From positions 124,001-188,000 of the forward strand of contig NZ_MAYH01000048.1 of assembly GCF_001684975.1 (NCBI RefSeq): a DNA stretch of 64,000 nt, given 5' to 3'. Of the stretch, positions 7,464 to 15,947 are shown piece after piece; position 1 is the first letter of the stretch; every line of letters starts with the position of its first letter. The notes under the pieces were generated by a model. It made no database searches. It saw only the letters and a list, made by a program, of their open reading frames with translations, and was not told where the DNA came from. This DNA comes from Chryseobacterium artocarpi. Lineage in GTDB: Bacteria > Bacteroidota > Bacteroidia > Flavobacteriales > Weeksellaceae. Both the position numbers and the translations under genes were made by a program.

Positions 7464-8102
7464 TTATTCTTCAGTTCCAAAAATAGTGACATCAGTTTTC
7501 AATCCTTTTTTAATATCTGCTTCTTTCATCTTATTTCCCCCTACATTTAACGTCTGTAAAGCCGGATTTCCTGAAATATCTAATTTCTGGATTTTGTTAT
7601 GTTCTATGTTCAGCTTTCTTAAATTTTTAAGCTGAGACAGATCAATTGTTTTTAATTGATTTAAAGATAATGTTAATTGATCAATTCTTGATGTTCCTTT
7701 TAGGGAAATGCTTTCCAAAAGGTTATTATCAACATATAAAGAGGCAAGTCTTATCAGATTTTCGGCTTTAAATGAAGATATTTTACATCCTGTACATGAA
7801 AACAAATCCAATTTATCCAGATTTTTAAGATGAATAGATGGAATCGAATTATCATCCAACATAATCATTTTAGCATTCTTAAAAAAATTCAAATCATCCG
7901 CAGCGGTAATTCCTTTTTGAACCAAGAATAAATTATTCACCAGCTCTGCTTCAGACTGATCTATCATTCCGTCTTTATTCATATCGAAATTTTCAACAGC
8001 AGCTTTTTCAAAGTTTTTATCTTTAAATTCAAGCTTTTGTCCGTAAAAAAAATTCAATCCTGAAATAAAGCTGAGGACTGTAAATATTTTAATTTTCATC
8101 AT
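7464..8102 (-). CDS. Secreted leucine-rich-repeat protein with EF-hand-like motif
   Basis: This 212-residue protein opens with a signal peptide (MMKIKIFTVLSFISGLNFFYG; 8099 is an equally possible start). Residues about 37-53 read FDMNKDGMIDQSEAEL, an EF-hand/dockerin-like calcium loop with the D-x-N-x-D-G spacing. The rest is a run of short leucine-rich repeats of roughly 21-22 residues (LYVDNNLLESISL, LTLSLNQLKTIDLSQL, LNIEHNKIQKLDISGN, LNVGGNKMKEADI). It is probably a cell-surface or periplasmic interaction protein. It has no T9SS sorting domain at the C-terminus. Its start is only about 50 bases from the oppositely transcribed gldB start. Confidence 0.75.
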   Translation of the reverse strand: MMKIKIFTVLSFISGLNFFYGQKLEFKDKNFEKAAVENFDMNKDGMIDQSEAELVNNLFLVQKGITAADDLNFFKNAKMIMLDDNSIPSIHLKNLDKLDLFSCTGCKISSFKAENLIRLASLYVDNNLLESISLKGTSRIDQLTLSLNQLKTIDLSQLKNLRKLNIEHNKIQKLDISGNPALQTLNVGGNKMKEADIKKGLKTDVTIFGTEE

Positions 8103-8121
8103 GAATTGTCTATTTAATCCT

Positions 8122-8129
8122 TATTTTTG
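8122..8129 (+). promoter_or_regulatory. -7 box of the gldB promoter
   Basis: TATTTTTG matches the Bacteroidota -7 consensus TAnnTTTG 26 bases before the chosen gldB ATG. There is no clear TTTG 19 bases upstream, so only the -7 element supports it. Confidence 0.45.
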
Positions 8130-8154
8130 TAAACTTAAAATCCATGTAAAAATA

Positions 8155-9138
8155 ATGAAGATTTTCAGATATATTGCCCTTTCTTCTGTTTTAGTTGTGG
8201 GACTGAATTCCTGCAAAAAAGAACCTGAAAACCAATGGAAAGTAGAGCTAAAAGACACTTCCGAAAAAATTGAAATGACGGATATTTCTAAGGAACTCTA
8301 CAACCCTAATATTCCGTTGGATCAGTTTAAGGCTAAATTCCCTTGGTTTCAGGGAACAGTTTCTGATGCTGATTTTTCAAAAAGAAGAGCTGATGCTGAA
8401 GAAATAAAAATTTACAAGGAAGCAATTGGAAAGATCGATCAGGCTAAGTTGCAAAAGGAACTTCAGAATTTATTTTCACACATAAAACATTATTTCCCGC
8501 AATTTAAAAGTCCAAAGGTATATCTGTTTTCATCAGCATTACAAATGGTACAGGACCCTATCTTTTATGATGAAAAAGGAAATCTTTTATTCATAGATAT
8601 TTCAGGTTTCATGGGTGATGGCAATCTTAATTATAAAGGACTGGAACTTTATTTCCAAAAATCGATGAATCCTCAGAATATTGTTCCTAAGGTTTCCCGA
8701 CTTTTTGCTGAAAATATTGTAACGGAATCTGCTGACCATCAGAAATTCATTGATCAGGTAATTCTTAACGGAAAAGTAATGATCCTACAGGATGCTTTTC
8801 TTCCTGACTTTCCTGATTATCTGAAAATGAATTATACTCAAAAGCAGTATGAATGGGCAACTTACAATGAAGCCAACATCTGGAATTATTTTGTGGAAAG
8901 CAATTTGCTGTTTGGAGATGATCCGAGATTGGGAGAACGCTTTATTGCTCCGGGACCATTTTCAAAGTTTTATACAGAGATTGACAATGAATCTTCACCA
9001 CAGATCGGAATTTATACAGGATGGCAGATCTGCAAGGCTTATCTAAAGGAAAAACCTGAAACGAAACTGACAGATTTCCTGAAAATGGATGCCACAACAA
9101 TTTTTAATCAGTCCGGTTATAAACCGAAACTTAAATAA
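8155..9138 (+). CDS. gldB: Gliding motility lipoprotein GldB
   Basis: I choose the ATG at 8155 because it gives a proper lipoprotein signal, MKIFRYIALSSVLVVGLNSC, with the lipobox Cys at residue 20; a longer frame from 8101 would put 18 unrelated residues before it and would overlap the divergent gene. The mature protein (about 328 residues in total) matches GldB, an outer-membrane-linked lipoprotein needed for gliding in Flavobacterium johnsoniae. It is followed 32 bases later by gldC, the gldB-gldC arrangement known from that organism. Whether this strain glides cannot be told; many Chryseobacterium keep gld genes without visible gliding. Confidence 0.88.
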   Translation: MKIFRYIALSSVLVVGLNSCKKEPENQWKVELKDTSEKIEMTDISKELYNPNIPLDQFKAKFPWFQGTVSDADFSKRRADAEEIKIYKEAIGKIDQAKLQKELQNLFSHIKHYFPQFKSPKVYLFSSALQMVQDPIFYDEKGNLLFIDISGFMGDGNLNYKGLELYFQKSMNPQNIVPKVSRLFAENIVTESADHQKFIDQVILNGKVMILQDAFLPDFPDYLKMNYTQKQYEWATYNEANIWNYFVESNLLFGDDPRLGERFIAPGPFSKFYTEIDNESSPQIGIYTGWQICKAYLKEKPETKLTDFLKMDATTIFNQSGYKPKLK

Positions 9139-9170
9139 TAGAAAATTTAGAATTTAGAAAAAATAGAGAA

Positions 9171-9494
9171 ATGAGAAAAACTCAGATTACGATAGATGTA
9201 GAGCTTGATGAGAACCACGTTCCTGAAAACATCACATGGAATGCTCAGGATGGAGGTATTGAAAAGCAAGAAACAAAAGCTACCATGATCTCTGTATGGG
9301 ATGATAAAACAATGGAGGCTCTAAGAATTGATCTTTGGACAAAAGAAATGCCTGTAGATCAAATGAAAATGTTTATCCACCAGATTTTAATATCTTTAGG
9401 AAGCACGTACCAAAGAGCAACCGGAGAAGAGGATATCGCTCAGTGGATAGAAGAATTTGCGGAAGAATTTGCCGTAAAATCAGCAATTAAGTAA
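9171..9494 (+). CDS. gldC: Gliding motility protein GldC
   Basis: This 107-residue soluble protein (MRKTQITIDVELDENHVPEN) matches GldC in length and in its central MISVWDDKTMEALRIDLWT segment. GldC is a small cytoplasmic protein that improves but is not strictly required for gliding in F. johnsoniae. It lies 32 bases after gldB and should be cotranscribed with it. No motif gives a biochemical role. Confidence 0.88.
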   Translation: MRKTQITIDVELDENHVPENITWNAQDGGIEKQETKATMISVWDDKTMEALRIDLWTKEMPVDQMKMFIHQILISLGSTYQRATGEEDIAQWIEEFAEEFAVKSAIK

Positions 9495-9591
9495 TAACGA
9501 TTTGAAAACGTGAAAATGAAAGATTTATATTCAAATTATAATTCAATCATTTTCAAATTACAATATTTTCAAATTATCAAATTATATCAAT

Positions 9592-10731
9592 ATGAATTTT
9601 AATACAAAAGTAATTCACGGAGGGCAGCATCATGAGTCTGCAACAGGTTCTGTAAATGTTCCTGTATTTTTAACCTCTACGTTTGCACAGAAAAGCCCGG
9701 GAGTACATTCCGGATATGAATATTCAAGAGCTGCCAATCCTACAAGACAGGCATTAGAAGACTCTTTAGCCAGTATTGAAAATGGAGCGAGAGGTCTGGC
9801 TTTCGGTTCTGGACTTGCAGCTATTGACTGTGTTTTAAAGTTATTAAATCCTGGTGATGAAGTAATTGCTGTAGATGATCTTTACGGAGGTACTTACAGA
9901 ATGTTTACAAGACTTTTTGAAAAATATCAGTTGAAATTCACGTTCGTAAATTTTGATGATGTTTCAAAAATCGCTGATGTAATTACAGATAAAACTAAAT
10001 TGATCTGGGTAGAAACTCCAACGAACCCATTGATGAAATTAGTGGATATCAAAGCTGTTGTTGAAATTGCGAAAGGAAAAGATATTTTAGTGGCTGTAGA
10101 CAATACTTTTGCTACTCCTTATATTCAGAGACCTATTGATCTTGGAGCAGACATCGTAATGCACTCTGCAACAAAATACCTAGGCGGACACTCTGATGTA
10201 ATCGCTGGTGCTCTTATTGCGAAAGATGCTGAGCTAGGAGATAAACTTCACTTCATTCAGTTTGCAAGTGGTGGTATTTTAGGACCTCATGATTCTTATC
10301 TAGTGTTGAGAGGAATCAAAACGTTAGCTCTAAGAATGCAAAGACACTCTGATAATGGTCTTGCTGTGGCTAAATATCTTGAAACTCATCCGGCAGTTGA
10401 TAAGGTAATTTATCCAGGTTTAGAGTCTCACCCTCAATATGAATTGGCAAAATCTCAAATGAAGGAATCCGGAGGAATGGTTTCATTCACTTTCAAATCC
10501 GGAAAAAAAGAAGATGCTATCAAATTCTTAGAAAAAGTAAGAGTATTTACCCTTGCTGAATCTTTAGGAGGTGTGGAGTCTTTAGCTAACCATCCTGCTT
10601 TAATGACTCACGCTTCTATTCCGGCAGAAAAACGTGCTGAACTGGGAATCACTGATGACCTTGTGCGTTTAAGCGTTGGTATTGAAGATGCTGAAGATCT
10701 TATTGCAGATCTTGAGAAAGCTTTTTCTTAA
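9592..10731 (+). CDS. metB: Cystathionine gamma-synthase/lyase-type PLP enzyme
   Basis: This 379-residue protein is a full-length Cys/Met-metabolism PLP enzyme. It shows YSRAANPTRQALEDSLA, the glycine-rich GLAFGSGLAAIDCVLKLL, DDLYGGTYRMF, DNTFATPYIQRPIDLGADIV, the PLP lysine in SATKYLGGHSDVIAGAL, and VRLSVGIEDAEDLI at the C-terminus. The family includes cystathionine gamma-synthase, gamma-lyase and methionine gamma-lyase, which cannot be told apart safely by eye; the MetB symbol is the most common assignment in this clade. It acts in the cytosol in transsulfuration between cysteine and homocysteine. A terminator follows directly. Confidence 0.85.
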   Translation: MNFNTKVIHGGQHHESATGSVNVPVFLTSTFAQKSPGVHSGYEYSRAANPTRQALEDSLASIENGARGLAFGSGLAAIDCVLKLLNPGDEVIAVDDLYGGTYRMFTRLFEKYQLKFTFVNFDDVSKIADVITDKTKLIWVETPTNPLMKLVDIKAVVEIAKGKDILVAVDNTFATPYIQRPIDLGADIVMHSATKYLGGHSDVIAGALIAKDAELGDKLHFIQFASGGILGPHDSYLVLRGIKTLALRMQRHSDNGLAVAKYLETHPAVDKVIYPGLESHPQYELAKSQMKESGGMVSFTFKSGKKEDAIKFLEKVRVFTLAESLGGVESLANHPALMTHASIPAEKRAELGITDDLVRLSVGIEDAEDLIADLEKAFS

Positions 10732-10745
10732 AACATCAAATAAAT

Positions 10746-10782
10746 AAAAAATGAGAAGGATTCAATATCTTTCTCATTTTTA
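10746..10782 (+). terminator. Rho-independent terminator after metB
   Basis: AAAAATGAGAA and TTCTCATTTTT form the stem of a hairpin with a T-rich tail, 15 bases past the metB stop. Confidence 0.7.
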
Positions 10783-10799
10783 TTATCACACTATATACT

Positions 10800-11246
10800 A
10801 TGAAAAATACGAGAAAAGCAATCGTTACTGATGTGCCTCAGCTTGCAGAGCTTTTTGACCAATACAGAATATTCTATCATAAGGAATCAGACATTCCTGC
10901 TGCCACCAAATTTATTCAGGAAAGAATTGAAAGTAAAGATTCTGAAATCTTTGTAGTGGAAGAAAGTGGCTTATTAACAGCTTTTGTTCAGTTATATCCA
11001 ATTTTTTCATCTACAAGAATGCAGCGTTACTGGCTGTTGAATGACCTTTACGTCAATGAAAACCACAGAGGAAAAGGCTATTCCAAAGAACTTATTGAGG
11101 AATCAAAAGAACTATGCAGAACTTCAAATGCTTGCGGAATTCTTCTTGAAACCGGAAAAAGCAATGATATAGGAAATCAATTATATCCGGCTTGTGGATT
11201 CGAACTTTATGATTCTGTAAATTTCTATGAATGGACCAATAAATAG
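10800..11246 (+). CDS. GNAT N-acetyltransferase
   Basis: This 148-residue protein is a compact GNAT domain: MKNTRKAIVTDVPQLAELFDQYR at the start, LLNDLYVNENHRGKGYSKEL with the acetyl-CoA pyrophosphate loop, and a C-terminal LYPACGFELYDSVNFYEW. Substrate unknown. It follows the metB terminator, so it probably has its own promoter, and is 45 bases ahead of the DinB-like gene. Confidence 0.84.
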   Translation: MKNTRKAIVTDVPQLAELFDQYRIFYHKESDIPAATKFIQERIESKDSEIFVVEESGLLTAFVQLYPIFSSTRMQRYWLLNDLYVNENHRGKGYSKELIEESKELCRTSNACGILLETGKSNDIGNQLYPACGFELYDSVNFYEWTNK

Positions 11247-11291
11247 TTTTCTCATATTATTAAATCCTTCAATTATTAAAATTTTAAAACC

Positions 11292-11804
11292 ATGACAGAT
11301 TTTCAAAAATATATCCAAAGATATTTAGACCAGATTCCATCTAAAGACTGGTTAGCGGAACTTACAAAATCAGAAGATAAAACTATAGGAATTTTCTCTA
11401 ATCTTACTGAAGAACAGTCCAAATTTGCTTATGATGAGGGAAAATGGACTTTAAAAGGTGTCCTTTTACACCTAGCTGATACTGAAAGAGTTTTTCAATA
11501 CAGAATACTTGCCTTTGCAAGAGGTGAAAAAGCCAATCTTCCAGGGTTTGACGAAAATGAATACGCTGATCATTCTCATGCCAACGAAAGATCTCTGGAA
11601 TCTCTTGTAGAAGAATATAAATTAGTAAGAGCGTCCTCTAAAATTCTATTGGAAACAATGAATTCTTCTGCTTTGCAAAATACAGGTAATGCCAATGGAC
11701 ATGAAATTTCGGTAGAAACAATCGGTAAACTGATTATCGGACATAATTATCATCACGTGAACATTATTGAGGAAAGATATTTATCCAAATTGGGTTGGAT
11801 GTAG
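11292..11804 (+). CDS. DinB-family protein (YfiT-like four-helix metalloprotein)
   Basis: This 170-residue protein shows the DinB/YfiT pattern: KWTLKGVLLHLADTERVFQYR, with the first metal His in the second helix, and GKLIIGHNYHHVNIIEERY, with the remaining two His at the end of the fourth helix. DinB-fold proteins bind a divalent metal and some are thiol transferases (for example bacillithiol-dependent); the role here is unknown. It ends just before the large nested inverted repeat, which may act as its transcription stop. Confidence 0.85.
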   Translation: MTDFQKYIQRYLDQIPSKDWLAELTKSEDKTIGIFSNLTEEQSKFAYDEGKWTLKGVLLHLADTERVFQYRILAFARGEKANLPGFDENEYADHSHANERSLESLVEEYKLVRASSKILLETMNSSALQNTGNANGHEISVETIGKLIIGHNYHHVNIIEERYLSKLGWM

Positions 11805-11809
11805 AATTG

Positions 11810-12039
11810 TAGGTTTTGGCTAAAGCCGGATGGTATTTATTTTATTGTTGAGCGGGCTAAAGCCCATTCCTATTGAATTTGATCAATAACGTAAAATTAT
11901 TTCAAAATAATACAATTAAACTTATTTTGAATTTCAACAGAAATATATTTCATCATTGACACATATAAACATCAATAGAAACGGGCTTTAGCCCGTTTTT
12001 ATGATTAAAAAACAATCCATCGGCTTCAGCCGAAACCTA
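11810..12039. repeat. Large nested inverted-repeat element (about 230 bp)
   Basis: Two sets of inverted arms are nested. The outer pair is TAGGTTTTGGCTAAAGCCGG (11810) against CCATCGGCTTCAGCCGAAAC (12017), and the inner pair is built on GCGGGCTAAAGCCC (11851-11864) and CGGGCTTTAGCCCG (11982-11995); each arm also holds its own short hairpin. The core is AT-rich and non-coding. The 'cgggctttagcccg' repeat type is, from memory, widespread between genes in Chryseobacterium and relatives. It fills the whole 324-base gap between the DinB-like gene and the Sua5/YrdC gene and may double as a bidirectional terminator. Confidence 0.75.
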
Positions 12040-12128
12040 AAATAAAATATTCCATTTACCTCATCATTTTTTTGTCTAAAAAACACATATTTTCTACCTT
12101 TATCCACTGATTTGAATTCGATACAATT

Positions 12129-12677
12129 ATGGAACATATTATAGAAGTATTAAAATCCGGCGGAACCATCCTTTACCCTACTGATACTATTTGGGGAATA
12201 GGTTGTGATGCTACTAATATAGAGGCTGTCAATAAAATTTTTGATATTAAAAAGCGTGAGAAGAACAAATCTATGATCATCCTTGTAGAATCTGAAAAAA
12301 GACTTCAGGATTTGGTGGATGTTCCGGAAATGGCGTGGGAGATTATTGATCTGAGTGAAAAACCGGTAACCATTGTTTATGAAAATCCAAGAGGGTTGCC
12401 TAAAGAATTGCTTGCAGAAGATGGCAGTATCGGGATAAGATTGGTAAAGAATGATTTCTGTAAAAAATTAATTACAAAACTGAATAAACCTTTGGTTTCT
12501 ACTTCGGCTAATTTCAGTGGTGAAAAAAGTCCGTTGAAATTTTCTGATATTTCTTCTGAAATCGTTGGGCTGGTAGATTATGCGGTGGAGGAAGACAGAG
12601 AAAAAGTTTCAAAATACTCAGGTTCTTCCGTGATCAAAATATGGAATGATAATAGAATTAAAGTTCTTAGAGAATAA
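12129..12677 (+). CDS. Sua5/YciO/YrdC family, threonylcarbamoyl-AMP synthase
   Basis: This 182-residue protein is a single YrdC domain: GGTILYPTDTIWGIGCDAT at residue 10 onward, the KKREKNKSMIILVES strand-helix with the basic residues that bind substrate, GSIGIRLVKNDFCKKL and LVSTSANFSGEKSP. TsaC/Sua5 enzymes make L-threonylcarbamoyl-AMP from threonine, bicarbonate and ATP for the t6A modification of ANN-decoding tRNAs. It lacks the extra Sua5 domain, so it is a TsaC-length form; YciO-like paralogues of unclear activity look alike. The upstream sequence has TTTG, 20 bases, then TACCTTTA, a near-consensus promoter (12071-12102). Confidence 0.87.
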   Translation: MEHIIEVLKSGGTILYPTDTIWGIGCDATNIEAVNKIFDIKKREKNKSMIILVESEKRLQDLVDVPEMAWEIIDLSEKPVTIVYENPRGLPKELLAEDGSIGIRLVKNDFCKKLITKLNKPLVSTSANFSGEKSPLKFSDISSEIVGLVDYAVEEDREKVSKYSGSSVIKIWNDNRIKVLRE

Positions 12678-12814
12678 AAACATAAGCTTTGGAGTAAAAT
12701 TTGAAGGAAACAGTCTAGCAACAACTTTCAGCTTTCATCTTTTAACTTCCCTACTTTATAGATTTTTTTAGAGTCTTGTCAGTTTATATCGGCAGGATTT
12801 CTTTTTTTTAATTC

Positions 12815-12822
12815 TATCTTTG
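12815..12822 (+). promoter_or_regulatory. -7 box upstream of the NTF2-like gene
   Basis: TATCTTTG fits TAnnTTTG and lies 20-29 bases ahead of the possible ATG codons at 12842 and 12851. The -33 element is not recognisable. Confidence 0.4.
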
Positions 12823-12841
12823 CAAAACCCAAACTCGTAAA

Positions 12842-13195
12842 ATGTGTGCTATGAATCATCAGGAATTCGCTAAAATGTGGATAAATGCCTGGAACTCTCA
12901 TGATTTGGAGAACATTCTCTCTCATTATTCTGAGGATATTGAAATTACGACTCCAATGATTGCTCTTGCCACCGGAGGAAAAGAAAATTCTTTGAAAGGA
13001 AAAGAAGCAGTTCGTGAATACTGGAGGAAGGCTCTGGATAAATTTCCGGATCTTCATTTTGATCTGATTCATTCCACAGCCGGAGTAGATTCTGTAGCAT
13101 TATTTTATAAATCTATTATGGACAAACATGCTGTAGAGGTTATGTTTTTTAATGAAGAAGGGAAAATAAGTAAAATGTACGCTCATTATGATTAA
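12842..13195 (+). CDS. NTF2/SnoaL-like protein
   Basis: This 117-residue protein has the opening helix and strand pattern of the SnoaL-like NTF2 fold: FAKMWINAWNSHDLENILSHYSEDIEITTPM, then a conserved G-K-EAVREYWRKAL helix and a final run of beta strands (VALFYKS, VEVMFFNEEGKISKMYAHYD). These small cone-shaped proteins are enzymes or ligand binders of many kinds, and none is indicated. The start may be at 12842 or at the second ATG, 12851. The next gene (cca) starts about 36 bases after it. Confidence 0.8.
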   Translation: MCAMNHQEFAKMWINAWNSHDLENILSHYSEDIEITTPMIALATGGKENSLKGKEAVREYWRKALDKFPDLHFDLIHSTAGVDSVALFYKSIMDKHAVEVMFFNEEGKISKMYAHYD

Positions 13196-13231
13196 TGAAC
13201 GGCATTGGTAGAAATTGACGCTATTAAAACG

Positions 13232-14653
13232 ATGAAAATTAATCTTAATCAAAATAAGAATTTAAAACTTTTTAAAATAATTTCTGAAGCTGCAGAAAGA
13301 AATAACCAGTCGGTATATATCGTCGGAGGTTATGTTCGTGATCTTCTGATGAAGAGAAAAGCTTCTACGGATATCGATTTTGTGACAGAGCAAAGCGGTA
13401 TTGAACTGGCTCAAAATGTAGCTCAGGATATTGATCCTAAATTAAAGGTTTCCGTATTTAAAACGTATGGAACGGCAATGATCAAATACAAAGATCTTGA
13501 ACTGGAATTTGTAGGAGCGAGAAAGGAAAGCTACACCGAAAACAGCAGAAAGCCTGAAGTAGAAGGCGGAACTTTAGAAGATGACCAGAAAAGAAGAGAT
13601 TTTACCATTAATGCAATGGCGATTTCTTTAAATAAAGATAATTTTGGGGATCTGATTGACCCTTTCAATGGTATTGATGATCTGGAAAAGGAGATTTTAA
13701 GAACACCTTTAGAGCCTGCTCAAACTTATTCTGATGATCCGTTGAGAATGATGAGAGCCGTACGTTTTGCCTCCACTTTAAACTTTACGATCGAAGAAAA
13801 TTCATTAAATGCCATCAAACAGGAAACGGAAAGGATCAAGATTGTTTCTATGGAAAGAATCATGGTTGAGTTCAACAAGATCATGTTGTCAGAAAAACCA
13901 TCTGTAGGATTGAAATTAATGGAACAGACAGGACTTTTAAAGCTTATTATTCCTGAATTGATTGAGCTTAAAGGTGTAGAAGAAGTGGAAGGACAAACCC
14001 ACAAAGACAACTTTTACCACACTCTTGAGGTAGTGGATAATATTTCTTTGAATACAGATAATCTTTGGTTACGTTGGTCGGCATTACTTCACGATATAGG
14101 AAAAGCTCCTACGAAAAAATTTGTAGAAGGAACGGGATGGACATTCCACGGACATGAGTTTTTGGGTTCCAAAATGGTAAAAACTCTTTTCCAACGATTG
14201 AAATTGCCATTGGGAAGTGATATGAAGTATGTTCAGAAAATGGTGAAGCTTTCATCAAGACCTATAGCATTGATCACGGATGATGCATCAGATTCTGCTT
14301 TAAGAAGACTGTTATTTGATGCCGGTGAAAACCTTGAAGATCTTTTTACACTTTGTAAGGCAGATATTACCACGAAAAACTCCAAAAAACAGGAGAAATT
14401 CAAGAAAAATTTTGAATATGTGGCTGTTAAGATCAAAGAAGTAGAGGAAAAGGATCAGGTAAGAAACTTCCAGCCTCCTATCACTGGAGAGGAGATCATG
14501 GGAATGTTTAACTTACAACCGGGACGTGAGATTGGGATCTTAAAAGAAAAGGTAAAAGAAGCGATCCTTGAAGGTGAAATTCCTAATGAAAAGGAGGAAG
14601 CAACAAAGTTTGTCATTGCCGAAGCAGAAAAGCTGGGATTAAAAGCAAACTAG
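13232..14653 (+). CDS. cca: CCA tRNA nucleotidyltransferase with HD domain
   Basis: The start is set at the ATG at 13232 (MKINLNQNKN); the frame runs back to a TTG at 13205 but the extra nine residues are not needed. The protein (about 473 residues) has the class II nucleotidyltransferase head with VGGYVRDLLMKRKASTDIDF carrying the catalytic Asp pair, the RRDFTINAMAI motif, the DPLRMMRAVRFA motif and EENSLNAIKQ, followed by an HD domain (LLHDIGKAPTK, FHGHEFLGSKM). It adds or repairs the 3' CCA end of tRNAs. The HD domain is common in bacterial Cca and may give phosphatase or phosphodiesterase activity. A very strong terminator follows. Confidence 0.92.
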   Translation: MKINLNQNKNLKLFKIISEAAERNNQSVYIVGGYVRDLLMKRKASTDIDFVTEQSGIELAQNVAQDIDPKLKVSVFKTYGTAMIKYKDLELEFVGARKESYTENSRKPEVEGGTLEDDQKRRDFTINAMAISLNKDNFGDLIDPFNGIDDLEKEILRTPLEPAQTYSDDPLRMMRAVRFASTLNFTIEENSLNAIKQETERIKIVSMERIMVEFNKIMLSEKPSVGLKLMEQTGLLKLIIPELIELKGVEEVEGQTHKDNFYHTLEVVDNISLNTDNLWLRWSALLHDIGKAPTKKFVEGTGWTFHGHEFLGSKMVKTLFQRLKLPLGSDMKYVQKMVKLSSRPIALITDDASDSALRRLLFDAGENLEDLFTLCKADITTKNSKKQEKFKKNFEYVAVKIKEVEEKDQVRNFQPPITGEEIMGMFNLQPGREIGILKEKVKEAILEGEIPNEKEEATKFVIAEAEKLGLKAN

Positions 14654-14665
14654 ATCGTGATAAAT

Positions 14666-14705
14666 AAAAAAGACGGCTGGATAAAAATATCCAGCCGTCT
14701 TTTTT
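14666..14705 (+). terminator. Strong Rho-independent terminator after cca
   Basis: AAGACGGCTGGAT and ATCCAGCCGTCTT form a perfect stem around a short A-rich loop, flanked by A-runs and T-runs on both sides, so it could work in both directions. Confidence 0.9.
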
Positions 14706-14803
14706 GTGTGAATTTGTATGGATTATTTTTTAACCAGATAGGAAAATAGCCTTTGATCATCAATTTAATAAAGCCATTCATTAGGTTCATGTATATACCA
14801 AAG

Positions 14804-14831
14804 CCGGGCGGGTTCATTAGAACCCGCCCGG
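14804..14831 (-). terminator. GC-rich hairpin at the end of the B12 uptake operon
   Basis: CCGGGCGGGTTC and GAACCCGCCCGG form a perfect 12-bp stem with a 4-base loop. It is 65 bases past the stop of the BtuG-like gene on the minus strand. The T-tract is short (CTTTGG), so it could be a terminator or an mRNA-end stabiliser. Confidence 0.55.
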
Positions 14832-14895
14832 AAAAAAACACAAATGATGAAAAAATAAAAAATTATATTAAATACTTCATCGCGTATTTAATTTC

Positions 14896-15942
14896 TTAGT
14901 TCCAGAATACTGAGTTAGAACCAATCCCCGCAGAGAAAGTTTTGACTATAGATCCTGAAGTATTGTAAACAACGATTTTGCTACCTTCTGTAAATCCGTT
15001 TGAATCAGAAGTAAAGATTAAACCATTCACTACATTGAATCCATAAAGATCTGAATATTGGTGAGCACTAGCAGCTACAGTAAATAAAGGTGAAGTAGGT
15101 GCTGCTGTTGCAGTCATATCCATAGAATACACATTTCTATCCGAAGTGAAGTAAAATTTCCCGTTTGAAATCTCTAAGTTCGTAGCACCTTTAATTCCTG
15201 TTAAAGTTGTTGTTTTTGTAATATCACCCGCACTTGAGATCTGATAAATATAAGAGTCTACAGTACCTGCTGCGATAGCATAAACAATCTGATTGTTTGA
15301 AATAATCTTGTTGATATTCTCTCCGTTTGGTGTAGAAATAGTCTTATCAACAGTATTAGTTGTGGTATTGATAAGAGAAATCTTAGTTCCAGATCCTGCT
15401 GTAGCATTCTGAACGAAGATATTACCACCTGCCTCTACAATTCTTTCAGCATTATCTGTAAAAGGAATTTCTTTAACTAAAGAATTATCAGATAGTTTAT
15501 AAACACTTACAGATTTAGCTCCCAAAAACTTATCATTGGTTACATACATATTATTTTTAGCAAATGTCATGTAACGAGGTGTTTTCAATCCTGCTGTAAT
15601 TTCACCAACAGATTTAAAGCTAAAACGGTTAACGATCTGAATTTTGTTTGAGTTATTCAATAACAAATAAGCATTATTACCATTGAACCCAATCATCTGT
15701 AAAACATCACCTAACTTTGCACCACCGTTATTTGCTCCAAAAATATTATCCTGCTTAAAGCTTAAGTCGGAGCTCACGAAAGTTACCTCTGCACTTGGTG
15801 TATTATACTTACCTTCATTGGCAATTAAGAATCCGTTTCCGTAGAACATTTCTTGTTCAGAAGTACTGTCTGTACTACAAGAAGCAACTCCTAAAAGAAG
15901 CGCAAAAGCAAAAAGAAGATGTAAAAATTTGTTCAGTTTCAT
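14896..15942 (-). CDS. Surface beta-propeller lipoprotein, DUF5074/YncE type (BtuG-like)
   Basis: This 348-residue protein begins with a lipoprotein signal ending in LLGVASCSTDS (lipobox Cys at about residue 22), followed by seven or so beta-propeller-type repeats (for example NNAYLLLNNSNKIQIVNRFS, NNMYVTNDKFLGAKSVSVYK, NGKFYFTSDRNVYSMDM). In Bacteroides the equivalent BtuG is a surface lipoprotein that captures cobalamin with extreme affinity and hands it to BtuB. Its position 5 bases downstream of a TonB receptor gene under a cobalamin riboswitch makes that role likely here. The identification as BtuG rests on fold and context, not on a traced binding site. Confidence 0.82.
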   Translation of the reverse strand: MKLNKFLHLLFAFALLLGVASCSTDSTSEQEMFYGNGFLIANEGKYNTPSAEVTFVSSDLSFKQDNIFGANNGGAKLGDVLQMIGFNGNNAYLLLNNSNKIQIVNRFSFKSVGEITAGLKTPRYMTFAKNNMYVTNDKFLGAKSVSVYKLSDNSLVKEIPFTDNAERIVEAGGNIFVQNATAGSGTKISLINTTTNTVDKTISTPNGENINKIISNNQIVYAIAAGTVDSYIYQISSAGDITKTTTLTGIKGATNLEISNGKFYFTSDRNVYSMDMTATAAPTSPLFTVAASAHQYSDLYGFNVVNGLIFTSDSNGFTEGSKIVVYNTSGSIVKTFSAGIGSNSVFWN

Positions 15943-15947
15943 ATCAT

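Noticed and set aside
12779..13072. 97-residue minus-strand frame
   Set aside because: It is antisense to the NTF2-like gene, whose reading frame has clear family features and a promoter box.
14650..14841. 63-residue minus-strand frame between cca and the B12 operon
   Set aside because: It runs across the cca terminator and ends within the GC-rich hairpin; it looks like chance.
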